This document shows, piece after piece, positions 40,680 to 50,892 of a DNA stretch of 64,000 bases (the stretch's first letter is position 1; the number at the start of each line of letters is the position of its first letter). Source of the DNA: Nitratireductor sp. (GTDB taxonomy: Bacteria > Pseudomonadota > Alphaproteobacteria > Rhizobiales > Rhizobiaceae). A model generated the notes under the pieces. It had not been told where the DNA came from. It ran no database searches and saw only the letters and a program-made list of their open reading frames with translations. The stretch spans positions 40,649-104,648 of the forward strand of contig JAFMHL010000006.1 in assembly GCA_017854535.1 (NCBI GenBank), read 5' to 3'. Position numbers and translations under genes: made by a program.

Positions 40680-42392
40680 ATGTCCGAAGAAAACGCTGTC
40701 CAAGCAGAACCCCTACCTGAACGTGAAAGCATGCCATTTGACGTGGTAATTGTTGGGGCTGGCCCCGCTGGCCTTTCCGCTGCGATCCGGTTGAAGCAGA
40801 TCAATGAAGAACTGACCGTGGTTGTTCTTGAAAAAGGTCCCGAGGTTGGCGCGCATATTCTTTCGGGCGCTGTTGTGGATCCTATCGCAATCGACAAACT
40901 GCTACCTGATTGGAAAGACGACGCTGATCATCCGTTCAAAGTTGAAGTAACCGCAGACGAGTTTCATATGCGCACGGAAAAGGGCGGCTGGAAGCTTCCT
41001 AATTTCATCTTTCCGCCTCTTTTGAACAATCACGGTAATTATATCGTGTCTTTAGGTAATGTATGCCGTTGGATGGCCGCAAAAGCGGAAGCCCTTGGCG
41101 TAGAAATCTATCCAGGTTTTGCTGGAGCTGAAGTGCTCTACAACGAAAAAGGCGAAGTATATGGCGTTGCCACAGGCGATATGGGCGTTGGCAAAGATGG
41201 GCAACCTGGTCCTAGCTTTGAACGCGGCATGGAATTGCACGGCAAATATATTCTTATTTCAGAGGGCGTTCGTGGGTCGCTAGCCAAACAATTGATCAAC
41301 AAGTTTGATCTGGACAAAGACAGCGATCCGGAAAAGTTCGGTCTTGGAATGAAAGAACTTTGGGAAATAGATCCCTCCAAACACAAACAGGGCCATGTGA
41401 GCCATTCATTCGGTTGGCCGCTTGATAGTTCAACTGATGGCGGTTCGTTTATTTATCACATCGATAACAATCAGGTTTATGTCGGCTTTGTTGTCGCTTT
41501 GGGATATAAAAATCCATATCTTTCTCCGTTTGAAGAATTCCAGCGTTTCAAGACGCATCCTGCTGTTGCCTCCCTCTTGGAAGGTGGCAAACGTATCGCC
41601 TATGGTGCGCGTGCAATCACTCAAGGCGGATGGCAATCTGTTCCAAAGCTTTGCTTTCCAGGCGGAGCGCTTTTGGGCTGCTCTGCTGGTTTCGTAAACG
41701 TTCCTCGGATCAAAGGTTCTCACAATGCCATGCTGTCTGGCATGTTGGCGGCAGAAAAAGCTGCTGCTGCCATCGCTGCTGGTCGTGCCCAAGATGAATT
41801 GACAGACTATGAAACCGAGTGGCGCGATAGCGAAATTGGAAAAGACCTGAAACGCGTGCGCAATGTAAAACCATTGGTAACAAAGTTCGGCACCATGTGG
41901 GGAACCATGGCAAGTGGTTTTGAAATGTGGTGCAATACCATTTTGAAATGGTCACCTTTTGGAACCATGCATCACAAGAAATGGGATTATCAGGCAACTG
42001 AGCCAGCTTCCATGCACACAAAAATCAATTACCAGAAACCGGATGGCAAATTGACATTCGACAGATTATCATCGGTTTTCTTGTCCAACACCAATCATGC
42101 TGAAGAGCAGCCAGCGCATTTGCATGTCAAAGATTTGGTGTTGCAGACCGAGTCTGAGTTGAAGAAATATGCCGGGCCATCCAGCCGCTATTGTCCGGCT
42201 GGTGTTTACGAGTGGGTAGACAAAGATGGCAATGCGATCATCAATGGCGAGGGTAATTCTGAAGGTGCCAAGTTTGTTGTCAACTTCCAGAACTGTGTGC
42301 ATTGCAAGACTTGCGATATCAAAGACCCTAACCAGAATATCAATTGGATAACGCCACAAGGCGGTGAAGGTCCAGTCTATCCTAATATGTGA
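40680..42392 (+). CDS. Electron transfer flavoprotein-ubiquinone oxidoreductase
   Basis: FAD motif VVIVGAGPAGLSAAIRLKQ and C-terminal 4Fe-4S NCVHCKTCDIKDPNQNINWITPQGGEGPVYPNM. Confidence 0.96.
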   Translation: MSEENAVQAEPLPERESMPFDVVIVGAGPAGLSAAIRLKQINEELTVVVLEKGPEVGAHILSGAVVDPIAIDKLLPDWKDDADHPFKVEVTADEFHMRTEKGGWKLPNFIFPPLLNNHGNYIVSLGNVCRWMAAKAEALGVEIYPGFAGAEVLYNEKGEVYGVATGDMGVGKDGQPGPSFERGMELHGKYILISEGVRGSLAKQLINKFDLDKDSDPEKFGLGMKELWEIDPSKHKQGHVSHSFGWPLDSSTDGGSFIYHIDNNQVYVGFVVALGYKNPYLSPFEEFQRFKTHPAVASLLEGGKRIAYGARAITQGGWQSVPKLCFPGGALLGCSAGFVNVPRIKGSHNAMLSGMLAAEKAAAAIAAGRAQDELTDYETEWRDSEIGKDLKRVRNVKPLVTKFGTMWGTMASGFEMWCNTILKWSPFGTMHHKKWDYQATEPASMHTKINYQKPDGKLTFDRLSSVFLSNTNHAEEQPAHLHVKDLVLQTESELKKYAGPSSRYCPAGVYEWVDKDGNAIINGEGNSEGAKFVVNFQNCVHCKTCDIKDPNQNINWITPQGGEGPVYPNM

Positions 42393-42575
42393 ACGTTCAG
42401 ATCGCACGTTGAGGGCGCAGCCCGAAGCGCAAGATCTGGACCATTGAAAATGTGATATTTCTAGTCGTGTATTAAGTGTGGTTTGATGTTTCCGCCGCAA
42501 GAACTTGCGGCAGCACTACCAAATATATTTTCATAAACGCGTCGGTTACTCTATTTTTTCCAACGGCGCTTCACT

Positions 42576-44150
42576 ATGCTCACCGTTATGGAAGAAACAG
42601 AAACAAAACCTCTTAAGGAAACCGTCGAAAATGCCATTGAGCAAACGACGCAGGTTATTCAAGAGACCGCAAAAGCGATAAGTGAAACGGCCGCGTCGGG
42701 AGGGCATGGGTCCCTTTCTGAACTCGGGTCAATTGCCGCCGTTGCTTCTATGGCAGTAGTGCTAGGATTGTTGTTTGTTCGCCTACGCCAACCACCTATC
42801 GTTGGATATATCGTTGCGGGTCTGTTGTTAGGGCCAACTGGGTTCGGGCTTGTCGACCAATCGGAATCGATTACAATTTTAGCCGAACTAGGCGTGCTAC
42901 TTCTGCTCTTTCTTATCGGCATGGAATTGTCTGTTCGAGCATTCGTTCTCGTATTAGTGCCCTCAGTCATTATTGCTTTCGGGCAGATACTTGCAGGAAT
43001 GAGTGTAACGCTTTTGTTGGGCTGGGTTTTGGATTGGAACTGGCCGCAGATCATCCTGCTCGGCTTTATTGTTGCTCTTTCATCCACCGCAGTTGCGATC
43101 AAAGTGCTGGAGGACATCGGTGAACTGCGCTCGGAAACGGGCCGGATCACCATCGGCGTTTTGATTGCGCAGGACATCGCCATTGTTCCCATGCTCATTA
43201 TTGCGGAAAATTTTGGCGATGACAGCAGCGGTTTTGGACTAAAAACAGTTGCGCTTATATTCGGCTCCATCGGTATATTAGGTGCCCTAATTTGGTATCT
43301 CAATTCACCGGGAAAAATTACACTTCCCTTTACCAGATATTTTAAGGGCAAGGCTGATTTGTTGACCCTTGCGATGTTGGCGTTTTGTTTTGCGGCGGCA
43401 GCCATCAGCAGCGTGTTTGGACTATCGGCCGTTTACGGTGCTTTCATTGCTGGACTGGTCGTGGCCAACTCCACCCTGCGCAGCGAGGCGATTGAACTAA
43501 CCTATCCCGTACAGTCCATTCTTGTCTTTGTGTTCTTCTTATCCATCGGCTTGTTGATTGATTTGAACTACATTGTTGAAAATTGGCAAATTGTATTAAG
43601 CTTTGTTTTGCTGACGGTTATCGCAAAAACCTTCCTCAATATCTTGTTGGTGTCGCGCGTTGGCTTTAGCTGGAGTGTTGCCTTGCCAGCCGGACTTGCT
43701 ATGTCTCAAATTGGCGAGTTCTCCTTTATTCTGGCGTCCGTAGGTATTTCAAACCGTGTGTTAGATGAAGACAGTTATCGCCTGGCACTTTCTGTTATTG
43801 CGTTAACGTTGCTCATCTCACCATTCTGGATGGTTACAATCCGCCGCTTCCATGAAGAGACGACGAAAGGCATCACAACCATGCGTGAAGCCTTGGCGCT
43901 TGCTTATGCCAGTGAGTTGGAGGGCGTCCAGCGGGGTACAGAGGCAGTATCCGGCACCATGTTCAGAGGTAAGGTGATTTACCGCGCAACCCGCATTGCA
44001 GCCAAGCGCCGTCGCCAGATGAAGAATGAGGAAAAGCACTCTCTTAATTCAGCCAAGAAAGAAGGCGTAGAACCTGCATCTGACACACGGCCTGAAGGCG
44101 AACCTGCAATTGAGAAAAATGTAGAGGGTGCAAAGCCAGATACCGTGTGA
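42576..44150 (+). CDS. CPA2-type cation:proton antiporter (Kef/YbaL-like)
   Basis: Na_H_Exchanger-type TM domain (RLRQPPIVGYIVAGLLLGPTGFG, LSSTAVAIKVL). Confidence 0.9.
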   Translation: MLTVMEETETKPLKETVENAIEQTTQVIQETAKAISETAASGGHGSLSELGSIAAVASMAVVLGLLFVRLRQPPIVGYIVAGLLLGPTGFGLVDQSESITILAELGVLLLLFLIGMELSVRAFVLVLVPSVIIAFGQILAGMSVTLLLGWVLDWNWPQIILLGFIVALSSTAVAIKVLEDIGELRSETGRITIGVLIAQDIAIVPMLIIAENFGDDSSGFGLKTVALIFGSIGILGALIWYLNSPGKITLPFTRYFKGKADLLTLAMLAFCFAAAAISSVFGLSAVYGAFIAGLVVANSTLRSEAIELTYPVQSILVFVFFLSIGLLIDLNYIVENWQIVLSFVLLTVIAKTFLNILLVSRVGFSWSVALPAGLAMSQIGEFSFILASVGISNRVLDEDSYRLALSVIALTLLISPFWMVTIRRFHEETTKGITTMREALALAYASELEGVQRGTEAVSGTMFRGKVIYRATRIAAKRRRQMKNEEKHSLNSAKKEGVEPASDTRPEGEPAIEKNVEGAKPDTV

Positions 44151-44169
44151 CCAGCATTATGGTTTCCAA

Positions 44170-44952
44170 CTAACTCAGCAGGCGTTTCAAAATATTCGCC
44201 AGAGACTTTTCAATATCACTAGCTATAAGACCAAGGCCAATGTTTAGCCCGGCTTCCCCATGTATCCAACAAGCAGCTGCACAAGCTTCAAATAAATCCA
44301 TACCTTGAGCCGCTAGCCCAGTTACCATTCCTGCCAAAACATCGCCAGTTCCGGCCTTTGCTAGCCAAGGTGATGCGTGGTCATTAATAAGATATTTGCC
44401 GCTGGGGTCGGCTATGATGGTATGACTACCTTTCAAAACGACAATAGCTCTTGAATACTTTGCAGCTGCAATCGCACGGTCAGGTCGTTCTCCTTTGAGA
44501 AACGGAAAGGCTTTCGAAAACTCTCCCTCGTGAGGTGTAAGGACCGTTGGGTTTTTCAGTTTTGGATATTGTTTGTTATTGCTGATTGGAATCGCATTGG
44601 CATCCAATATGCAGAAAGCGCCAAACGTATTGTTGATGGTAGCATCTATTTGCTCTTTTGTTGCCCCGCCTGGTCCAGCTAAAACTGCGGTGACATTTTT
44701 TACCCCCACATCGATATGTCCTCGAACCATGATGTCTGGTGGTAACACGCTCTGATAAAGCTCGATTTTTTCTGGAGCAATTACAGTGGTAAGGCCCGCC
44801 CCAATTCGGTTACAGGCAGATGCTGCAAGGTGTGTTGCGCCAACCAATTCAATTGCACCATGAATCAGCGCATGCCCTCGCTGATATTTGTGGCTATCAA
44901 GCGTTGGTCTTGGCAGCAGATGTTTCCAAAGATCGGGATTGTTAATTGTCAT
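44170..44952 (-). CDS. nnrD: ADP-dependent NAD(P)H-hydrate dehydratase
   Basis: HALIHGAIELVGATHLAASACNRIGAGLTT, LTPHEGEFSKAFP, KAGTGDVLAGMVTGLAAQG. Confidence 0.88.
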   Translation of the reverse strand: MTINNPDLWKHLLPRPTLDSHKYQRGHALIHGAIELVGATHLAASACNRIGAGLTTVIAPEKIELYQSVLPPDIMVRGHIDVGVKNVTAVLAGPGGATKEQIDATINNTFGAFCILDANAIPISNNKQYPKLKNPTVLTPHEGEFSKAFPFLKGERPDRAIAAAKYSRAIVVLKGSHTIIADPSGKYLINDHASPWLAKAGTGDVLAGMVTGLAAQGMDLFEACAAACWIHGEAGLNIGLGLIASDIEKSLANILKRLLS

Positions 44953-44984
44953 AGGTCGATAATAGCGCTCAAAACACACAATGC

Positions 44985-45947
44985 CTATGATGGATTGATC
45001 GATATTTCTGCTAGAAGCGGCAGATGATCAGAGCCAATGGCTGGTAGTGATTTGACACTAACGATTTTTACAATGCCCTTAGCCATGACATGATCGATGG
45101 GTAAGCCAAAGAATGGCGCCAAGGATGCGGGGAGCCATTTGTAAATCCATGTCCCGCCATATCCTTTTGCTACATTCATGCCAGAAAGATTTGCAAATTT
45201 TCGAACCGCATGGCTCCAAGTAGTTGCATTAAAGTCTCCTGCAATAATTGCGTTTGAACCAATTTTTTCAAGCGCTGGTTCAATGGCGTTCAGCTGTTCG
45301 GGTCCCGATGCCGGCCAAGGCCAACGCATGTGAACAGTACCAATTTCAATCCAATGCGTTCCAAATTGAACCTCTGTTAATCCAAGTGCTGCGTAAGCAT
45401 GACAATAATTATTGTCTGCACGTAATGGGAATTTGGAGAATATCATGCCGCCGCCAATGGCCTGCCATTCTGGGCAATGAAACAGATACGGATAATCTGT
45501 CTTAAGCGTCTCAAGCGAAGCCGTCCATTCGCGCGATGTTTCGTTAAGTGTCAAAATGTCGGCATTCGTGTCACGGATCATCGCAAGGACTCCGTCTTTC
45601 AACGGATTATCGAAGCGAAGATTGTATTGCAGAAGCGTAATTTTTTGAGCTGTAATTTCTGAAGTCGAAACGCTTCTACTAGCTGAAGCATTGGTGTCTT
45701 TCGAAAGGTCCATTCGGTTTCCAGCGCTGCTTTGCCAAACGCCAATCGCCGCGAAGAATATCAATAAAATGGGAACTCTTGCCACACGTAACATAACACC
45801 TAAAAGCGCCAAAAAAATCATTGCTAAAGCAAAGTGCCATCTAAAATGGGCAATTGTGTCAAAGGCAGGATGAAACGCGCCGAGAAACCCGAGGGTAACA
45901 CCAAGGATAAGGCCAAGCGCGCATAGGCCGAAAAATATTCTAACCAT
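44985..45947 (-). CDS. Endonuclease/exonuclease/phosphatase family membrane protein
   Basis: N-terminal TMs, EEP motifs (LTLNETSREW, IIAGDFNATTWSH, IGSDHLPLLAEI). Confidence 0.88.
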   Translation of the reverse strand: MVRIFFGLCALGLILGVTLGFLGAFHPAFDTIAHFRWHFALAMIFLALLGVMLRVARVPILLIFFAAIGVWQSSAGNRMDLSKDTNASASRSVSTSEITAQKITLLQYNLRFDNPLKDGVLAMIRDTNADILTLNETSREWTASLETLKTDYPYLFHCPEWQAIGGGMIFSKFPLRADNNYCHAYAALGLTEVQFGTHWIEIGTVHMRWPWPASGPEQLNAIEPALEKIGSNAIIAGDFNATTWSHAVRKFANLSGMNVAKGYGGTWIYKWLPASLAPFFGLPIDHVMAKGIVKIVSVKSLPAIGSDHLPLLAEISINPS

Positions 45948-45969
45948 TGTTTCGATGATCCGTCAGAGT

Positions 45970-47496
45970 TTATTGAAATGCAGTCTCGTTGAAAGAGCGC
46001 AATTTCCGAGAATGCAAACGTTCGCTTGGCATCTCACGCAATTGCTCCATTACTTTGATACCGATGGTCAAATGCTGCGCGACCTGCCTGTTATAAAACT
46101 CGGTAGCCATCCCTGGCAATTTCAGTTCACCGTGTAGCGGCTTGTCAGAGATACATAACAAAGTGCCGTAGGGAACACGGAAACGGAATCCATTGGCCGC
46201 AATCGTAGCGGATTCCATATCAAGGCCGATTGCTCGTGATTGCGAAAGGCGCTGCACTGGACCGCGCTGGTCACGCAATTCCCAGTTTCTATTGTCGATG
46301 GTCGCAACAGTACCAGTTCGCATGATTTTCTTCAGTTCATAGCCAGAAAGCCCAGTTACCTCAGCAACAGCGCTCTCCATAGCGATTTGAACTTCGGCTA
46401 ACGCCGGAATAGGGATCCAGACTGGTAGATCTTCGTTCAGCACATTGTCTTCACGCACATAGGCATGAGCCAGAACATAGTCTCCAAGCGACTGGGTATT
46501 GCGAAGGCCGGCACAGTGACCCAGCATCAACCAAGTATCGGGACGCAGAACAGCCACGTGATCAGTGATGGTTTTGGCATTGGAAGGACCAACGCCGATA
46601 TTGATCATGGTGATACCTTTATGGCCCGGGCGTTTCAAATGGTAGGCAGGCATTTGAGGCATGCGGGCAGGCGGTGTGCCTTGTGGCTCAATTGGCGTGC
46701 CCCGGCTGACCACATTGCCCGGTTCAACCAGTTCTGTGTAACCGCTATTGGGATCATCCAACATAATGTGGGCAAAGCGAACAAACTCATCCATGTAAAA
46801 CTGGTAGTTGGTAAACAACACGAAGTTTTGAAAATGCGATGGACTGGTTGCCGTGTAGTGGGCAAGCCTGTGCAATGAATAATCGATGCGTGGCGCAGTA
46901 AAAGGTGCCAGAGGTTGAACGGTGTCTTGCAAATCCTCGAAAATGCCATTGGCAATCTTGTCATCGGTCATGGCAAGGTCAGGAGCGTCAAAAATATCGC
47001 GAAGCGGTCGGTTCAAAATCGAATGAATGGAACCGTCGACATGCAGCCCTTCGCCAATTGCAAAATGCAGCGGCATAGGCTGGCTTGAAATTCCGATGGT
47101 CACCGGAACATTGTGATTGGAGATGAGAAGATCGATCTGCTTTTCCAGATAATCGGCAAAAAGGTCGGGCCGTGTTACGGTAGTGAAATAATCGCCAGGT
47201 CCGGCAACATGGCCATAGGCCAAACGTGAATCCACATTGGCATAACTGGTCGTGGTGAAATGAATGCTGGGATAATATGCCCGATAGCGATTTTCAATCG
47301 TCTCCCCATCCATCATGCGTTGAAAATGGCTGCGCAAGAATTGAGTGCTGATCGCATATACTTCCTGAAGCGCTTTAACCGCTTCAGTTGCGGACAGGAA
47401 GTCTCTTGGTTCTGGATAGTCGGGACTTTTTACTGGCAAGTCCACAATGCCTTGGTTTTGTTTTGTTTTCATGGAAACCAAATAATGGCTTTTCAA
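45970..47496 (-). CDS. amn: AMP nucleosidase
   Basis: GHCAGLRNTQSLGDYVLAHAYVREDNVL, AIGLDMESATIAANGFRFRVPYGTLLCISDKPLHGE. Confidence 0.93.
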   Translation of the reverse strand: MKSHYLVSMKTKQNQGIVDLPVKSPDYPEPRDFLSATEAVKALQEVYAISTQFLRSHFQRMMDGETIENRYRAYYPSIHFTTTSYANVDSRLAYGHVAGPGDYFTTVTRPDLFADYLEKQIDLLISNHNVPVTIGISSQPMPLHFAIGEGLHVDGSIHSILNRPLRDIFDAPDLAMTDDKIANGIFEDLQDTVQPLAPFTAPRIDYSLHRLAHYTATSPSHFQNFVLFTNYQFYMDEFVRFAHIMLDDPNSGYTELVEPGNVVSRGTPIEPQGTPPARMPQMPAYHLKRPGHKGITMINIGVGPSNAKTITDHVAVLRPDTWLMLGHCAGLRNTQSLGDYVLAHAYVREDNVLNEDLPVWIPIPALAEVQIAMESAVAEVTGLSGYELKKIMRTGTVATIDNRNWELRDQRGPVQRLSQSRAIGLDMESATIAANGFRFRVPYGTLLCISDKPLHGELKLPGMATEFYNRQVAQHLTIGIKVMEQLREMPSERLHSRKLRSFNETAFQ

Positions 47497-47519
47497 TCAA
47501 ACTTCCAGCAAAAAAACAT

Positions 47520-47726
47520 TTACCCAAGAGCTGCAAATATAATGGCTTCAGATGCGGGAGGCTTACGGGCACATATCTGCTCTTGTTTACAAGAAATTGA
47601 AAACGCTGGGCGCAATCCGTTTAAATCGTCTACTTTGCGTGTTTCCAAGATAAGGTTGGCTGTCAAACTGCCAAAGGCTGCAATCAAGGCAGCAACCAGA
47701 AAAAATCTGCGATATAAAATGTCCAT
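47520..47726 (-). CDS. Small membrane/secreted hypothetical protein
   Basis: 68 aa with hydrophobic N-terminus (MDILYRRFFLVAALIAAFGSLTANLIL) and SD-like GGGGACA upstream. Confidence 0.4.
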   Translation of the reverse strand: MDILYRRFFLVAALIAAFGSLTANLILETRKVDDLNGLRPAFSISCKQEQICARKPPASEAIIFAALG

Positions 47727-47863
47727 AATTTGTCCCCGTCTGTTTATTAGGTCTGAATATAAGGTCAGTTTAATGGTTGCCTATTGAACCCATCCTGAAA
47801 ACCTTGTTCATATTCGGTTCAAAATGATGAACGTGAATAATTCACAATAGGAAGTAGAAAACG

Positions 47864-48607
47864 ATGCCCTCCAATACATCTCACAAGCAAACGAAACCAA
47901 TTGAGCTGTTTTATTGGCCAACGCCCAATGGTTGGAAAATCTCGATTATGCTTGAGGAGTTGAAGATCCCTTATCGGGTCAATTATGTGAACATCGGTAA
48001 GGGTGATCAGTTTAAACCTGAGTTTTTGAGCATTTCCCCTAATAATCGCATGCCTGCAATTATCGATCCTGAAGGGCCAAAAGCAGATGGTAGTTTTGGT
48101 GGAAAACCTATCTCAGTTTTTGAGTCAGGCGCAATTCTGCAATATTTGGGTCGCAAGTTTGGGAAATTCTATCCAGAAGCAGAGCGATCCCGCGTTGAGG
48201 TGGATCAATGGCTCATGTGGCAAATGGGTGGCCTGGGGCCTATGGCAGGCCAAGCCCATCATTTTCGGATTTATGCACCTGAAAAGATCAAATATGCCGT
48301 CGATCGTTATACGAATGAATGCAACCGCCTCTATGGCGTGTTGAACAAGCAGCTTGAAGGTCGGAAATTTATTGCCGGTAAATACTCAATTGCTGACATA
48401 GCAAGCATTGGTTGGATTGCGCGCTATGAACGCCAAGGTCAAAAGCTACAGGATTTCCCGAACTTGAAAGAATGGTTTGAGCGCATGCTGGCAAGAAAAG
48501 CCGTAGCAAAAGGTTTGGCGCTTGGCGAGGATGAAGGAACGAGAACCAATCTTGTGGACGATAAAGACACCCACAAACTTCTGTTTGGTCAAACTGCTCG
48601 AAAGTGA
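47864..48607 (+). CDS. Glutathione S-transferase family protein (YfcG/YghU-like)
   Basis: ELFYWPTPNGWKISIMLEELKIPY, NNRMPAIIDPEG, VFESGAILQYLGRKFG. Confidence 0.93.
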   Translation: MPSNTSHKQTKPIELFYWPTPNGWKISIMLEELKIPYRVNYVNIGKGDQFKPEFLSISPNNRMPAIIDPEGPKADGSFGGKPISVFESGAILQYLGRKFGKFYPEAERSRVEVDQWLMWQMGGLGPMAGQAHHFRIYAPEKIKYAVDRYTNECNRLYGVLNKQLEGRKFIAGKYSIADIASIGWIARYERQGQKLQDFPNLKEWFERMLARKAVAKGLALGEDEGTRTNLVDDKDTHKLLFGQTARK

Positions 48608-48672
48608 ACTTGAAAGAAAAAGGAGAGCCTAACGCTCCCCTAGCAGAATAATGTAACTGAATACAGTATTGA

Positions 48673-49017
48673 TTACTGGCGCTTCCAGTTGTCCGTTTTG
48701 ACTGTAACGCCGAATTTCTTGGCAACCAGCTTCATTGAATTGCCAGCGAGTGTCGCTGTTCCGGCAAAGCTGATGCCTGTTGAAAATTGCTTTAGAGTAC
48801 CTTGATAGGTTCCGCCGCCTTTAGCGTTTAGTTTTCCAGAACGCTTACCCTTGTACTCGCCATCAGCAACGTCGACGCAAAAGCTGCCTCCGCATTTTGA
48901 TACATTGACCAAAACACCATCGCCAGTCTTCCATGCGCCTTCAATCGCATCTGCATATGCAAAGCTTGTACTTGCAGCGAAAATGGCAGCTGCTGCCAGA
49001 AGTTTAAATCTATTCAT
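48673..49017 (-). CDS. DUF2147-like secreted protein
   Basis: Signal peptide, IEGAWKTGDGVLVNVSKCGGSFCVDV. Confidence 0.82.
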   Translation of the reverse strand: MNRFKLLAAAAIFAASTSFAYADAIEGAWKTGDGVLVNVSKCGGSFCVDVADGEYKGKRSGKLNAKGGGTYQGTLKQFSTGISFAGTATLAGNSMKLVAKKFGVTVKTDNWKRQ

Positions 49018-49256
49018 AATGCCCTCCGATAGTTTGCAACAGCAGGCTCGTTACAAACGTTGTGTCCGTTTCCTTTACCGTTATCGGTTGCCTGACTCCC
49101 ATAGAAACCAGACTTTACTTATACGTAAACGGAACTTTGTGCAATATTTCTTAAAGGCACTTTCTACACATTGTGGGTAAGTTGCTGTTTTACGCGACCA
49201 TCGCTATTGGCGAAAACAGGTTGAGGGTAAATAATGCCCGCAGGAGAATTTTTGTG

Positions 49257-49949
49257 ATGCGATTCGTTCAAAATTTGCTGCTGTGCACACTATCATCGTC
49301 TTTTTTCATGATAGGTTTGTCAACGTCCTTGGCTCAGCAAGCGCCTACGGACAATGATATCGTGACTTACAGAAAGCTGCAAGCGGCCGCTTATAGGAAT
49401 GACGCCGAACGTGTTTCTCAGTTTGTCGATGAAGGTGATGATCTGGAAAAACGCGATGATGGCGGACGCACACCTTTACTGATCGCCGCCCACCAAAGGT
49501 CGTACAAAACGATTGAGTCTTTGGTTTCTGCCGGTGCTGACCCTAATGTCGTAGATAATGAAGGCTATGGGACCTTCGCAATTGGTGTGGCTGTTTCTGA
49601 CAACGAACTCATAGAATTGGCCTCCAATCTGGGAACGAAGGTAGATGGCGTGTCTGGTGTAAGACAAGATACCCAACTTGGACATGCGGCGCGTAATGCA
49701 AATATTCCTTTGCTTGAATTGATGATCAAACTCGGCGCCGACGTGAATTTTGTAAATGGCGAAGAAGATACGCCACTGATTTCTGCGGTTAAATATGGCG
49801 ATGGTTCTGAAATCTATCAAAAGATGGTTCAAATACTGATGGATGCAGGTGCCAGAAACGGTAAAAAAGATGCCAATGGACAACGCGCACGCCAGATAGC
49901 CCGTGAACGGGGCTATGATGTGATATCGGCCATTATCAAAGAAGGCTAA
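49257..49949 (+). CDS. Secreted ankyrin-repeat protein
   Basis: Signal peptide; several ankyrin repeats (DGGRTPLLIAAHQRSYKTIESLVSAGADPNVVD). ATG at 49257. Confidence 0.88.
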   Translation: MRFVQNLLLCTLSSSFFMIGLSTSLAQQAPTDNDIVTYRKLQAAAYRNDAERVSQFVDEGDDLEKRDDGGRTPLLIAAHQRSYKTIESLVSAGADPNVVDNEGYGTFAIGVAVSDNELIELASNLGTKVDGVSGVRQDTQLGHAARNANIPLLELMIKLGADVNFVNGEEDTPLISAVKYGDGSEIYQKMVQILMDAGARNGKKDANGQRARQIARERGYDVISAIIKEG

Positions 49950-50405
49950 ACCCAGTCTTAGTTGTTGCTATGCATTCTGATTTTCCCGCATAAAAGCCGC
50001 CAGTTTATTTCAAATTTTATTCAAATCTTTTTTGCTCACGTTTGGCAAGGTTACCAAACGGTTGACTTTCAAACGTAAAATTTATGTAAAATTTCCACTA
50101 AGCTATTGAATTCATTGACTTATGAAAGTGAATCAAAGGTGAAATTCATAACTCGTTTTATCTTTGTTTGGTTTCGGTTAAGCATTCTGTTTAGCAAAAG
50201 ATTCAAGCCCTCCTGTCAAATTCATCTCAACAAACGAAGCCGGATCAACCGGACAATACGAACCGAAAAAGAAGCAGCGAAAAGCGGCTCTGAAGCGTTC
50301 ACAGGGAAACAAAATTGGCAACTGAGTTGATGGGAAGTCAACAAAGCAAAGCCAGAAATTGAAACAACAAGCCGATAACGGCAGGAATTACAGGGGACTA
50401 CCAAA

Positions 50406-50672
50406 ATGGCACTTTACGATTCACACGGCGCAGATTTCGCAGACATGGCTTCTAACGGAAGCGCAGAAACACTTTTCGAGTTGGGCTTGATGTATGCAAC
50501 TGGCCGCAATGGCGATGTTGATGTTGTATCAGCCCATAAATGGCTGAACATCGCAGCGTTTCGCGGTGTAACCCAGGCAAAATCACACCGTGAAGAATTG
50601 GCCGCAGAAATGACCCGCGAGCAAATTGCATTGGCTCAACGCGAAGCGCGTGACTGGATCACAAAGCACTAA
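50406..50672 (+). CDS. Small Sel1-repeat protein
   Basis: 88 aa; AETLFELGLMYATGRNGDVDVVSAHKWLNIAAFRG. Confidence 0.85.
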   Translation: MALYDSHGADFADMASNGSAETLFELGLMYATGRNGDVDVVSAHKWLNIAAFRGVTQAKSHREELAAEMTREQIALAQREARDWITKH

Positions 50673-50691
50673 TCTCCAACACTTAAACAAT

Positions 50692-50892
50692 CTTTTGGCC
50701 TGAACTGGGCCAAAAGCCAGGGCGAAATCTCTGGCCAATAATAAGAGCCGAAAACGGCCAACAAAAGAATGCCAAAAGAGTGGGAAAACCACCAAGGCAC
50801 AGATTGCTCTAAAGGGGCAGTCAAAACGAGCAGAGGCTGTTTGTACTCACCTTGCCGATGGGGCGCAGGTAGTTGGTAACAAGCAGCCTCTG
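50692..50892 (+). other. Candidate structured intergenic RNA (several hairpins)
   Basis: Hairpins CTTTTGGCC/GGCCAAAAG, GCCAGGG/CTCTGGC, GCCG-AAAA-CGGC and a 14-bp stem CAGAGGCTGTTTGT/ACAAGCAGCCTCTG; no strong U-tract after the last stem. Confidence 0.4.

Noticed and set aside
42659-43405. 248-aa minus-strand ORF
   Set aside because: Lies wholly antisense to the well-supported cation:proton antiporter; the low-complexity Ser/Thr/Pro/Ile composition is typical of a shadow ORF.
47260-47787. 175-aa plus-strand ORF
   Set aside because: Antisense to the 5' part of amn and to a more plausible small minus-strand ORF; no domain or SD support.
48610-48650. GGAGAGCCTAACGCTCCCC as a shared terminator between the GST and DUF2147 genes
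   Set aside because: Stem has a mismatch and lacks a convincing U-tract on either strand.
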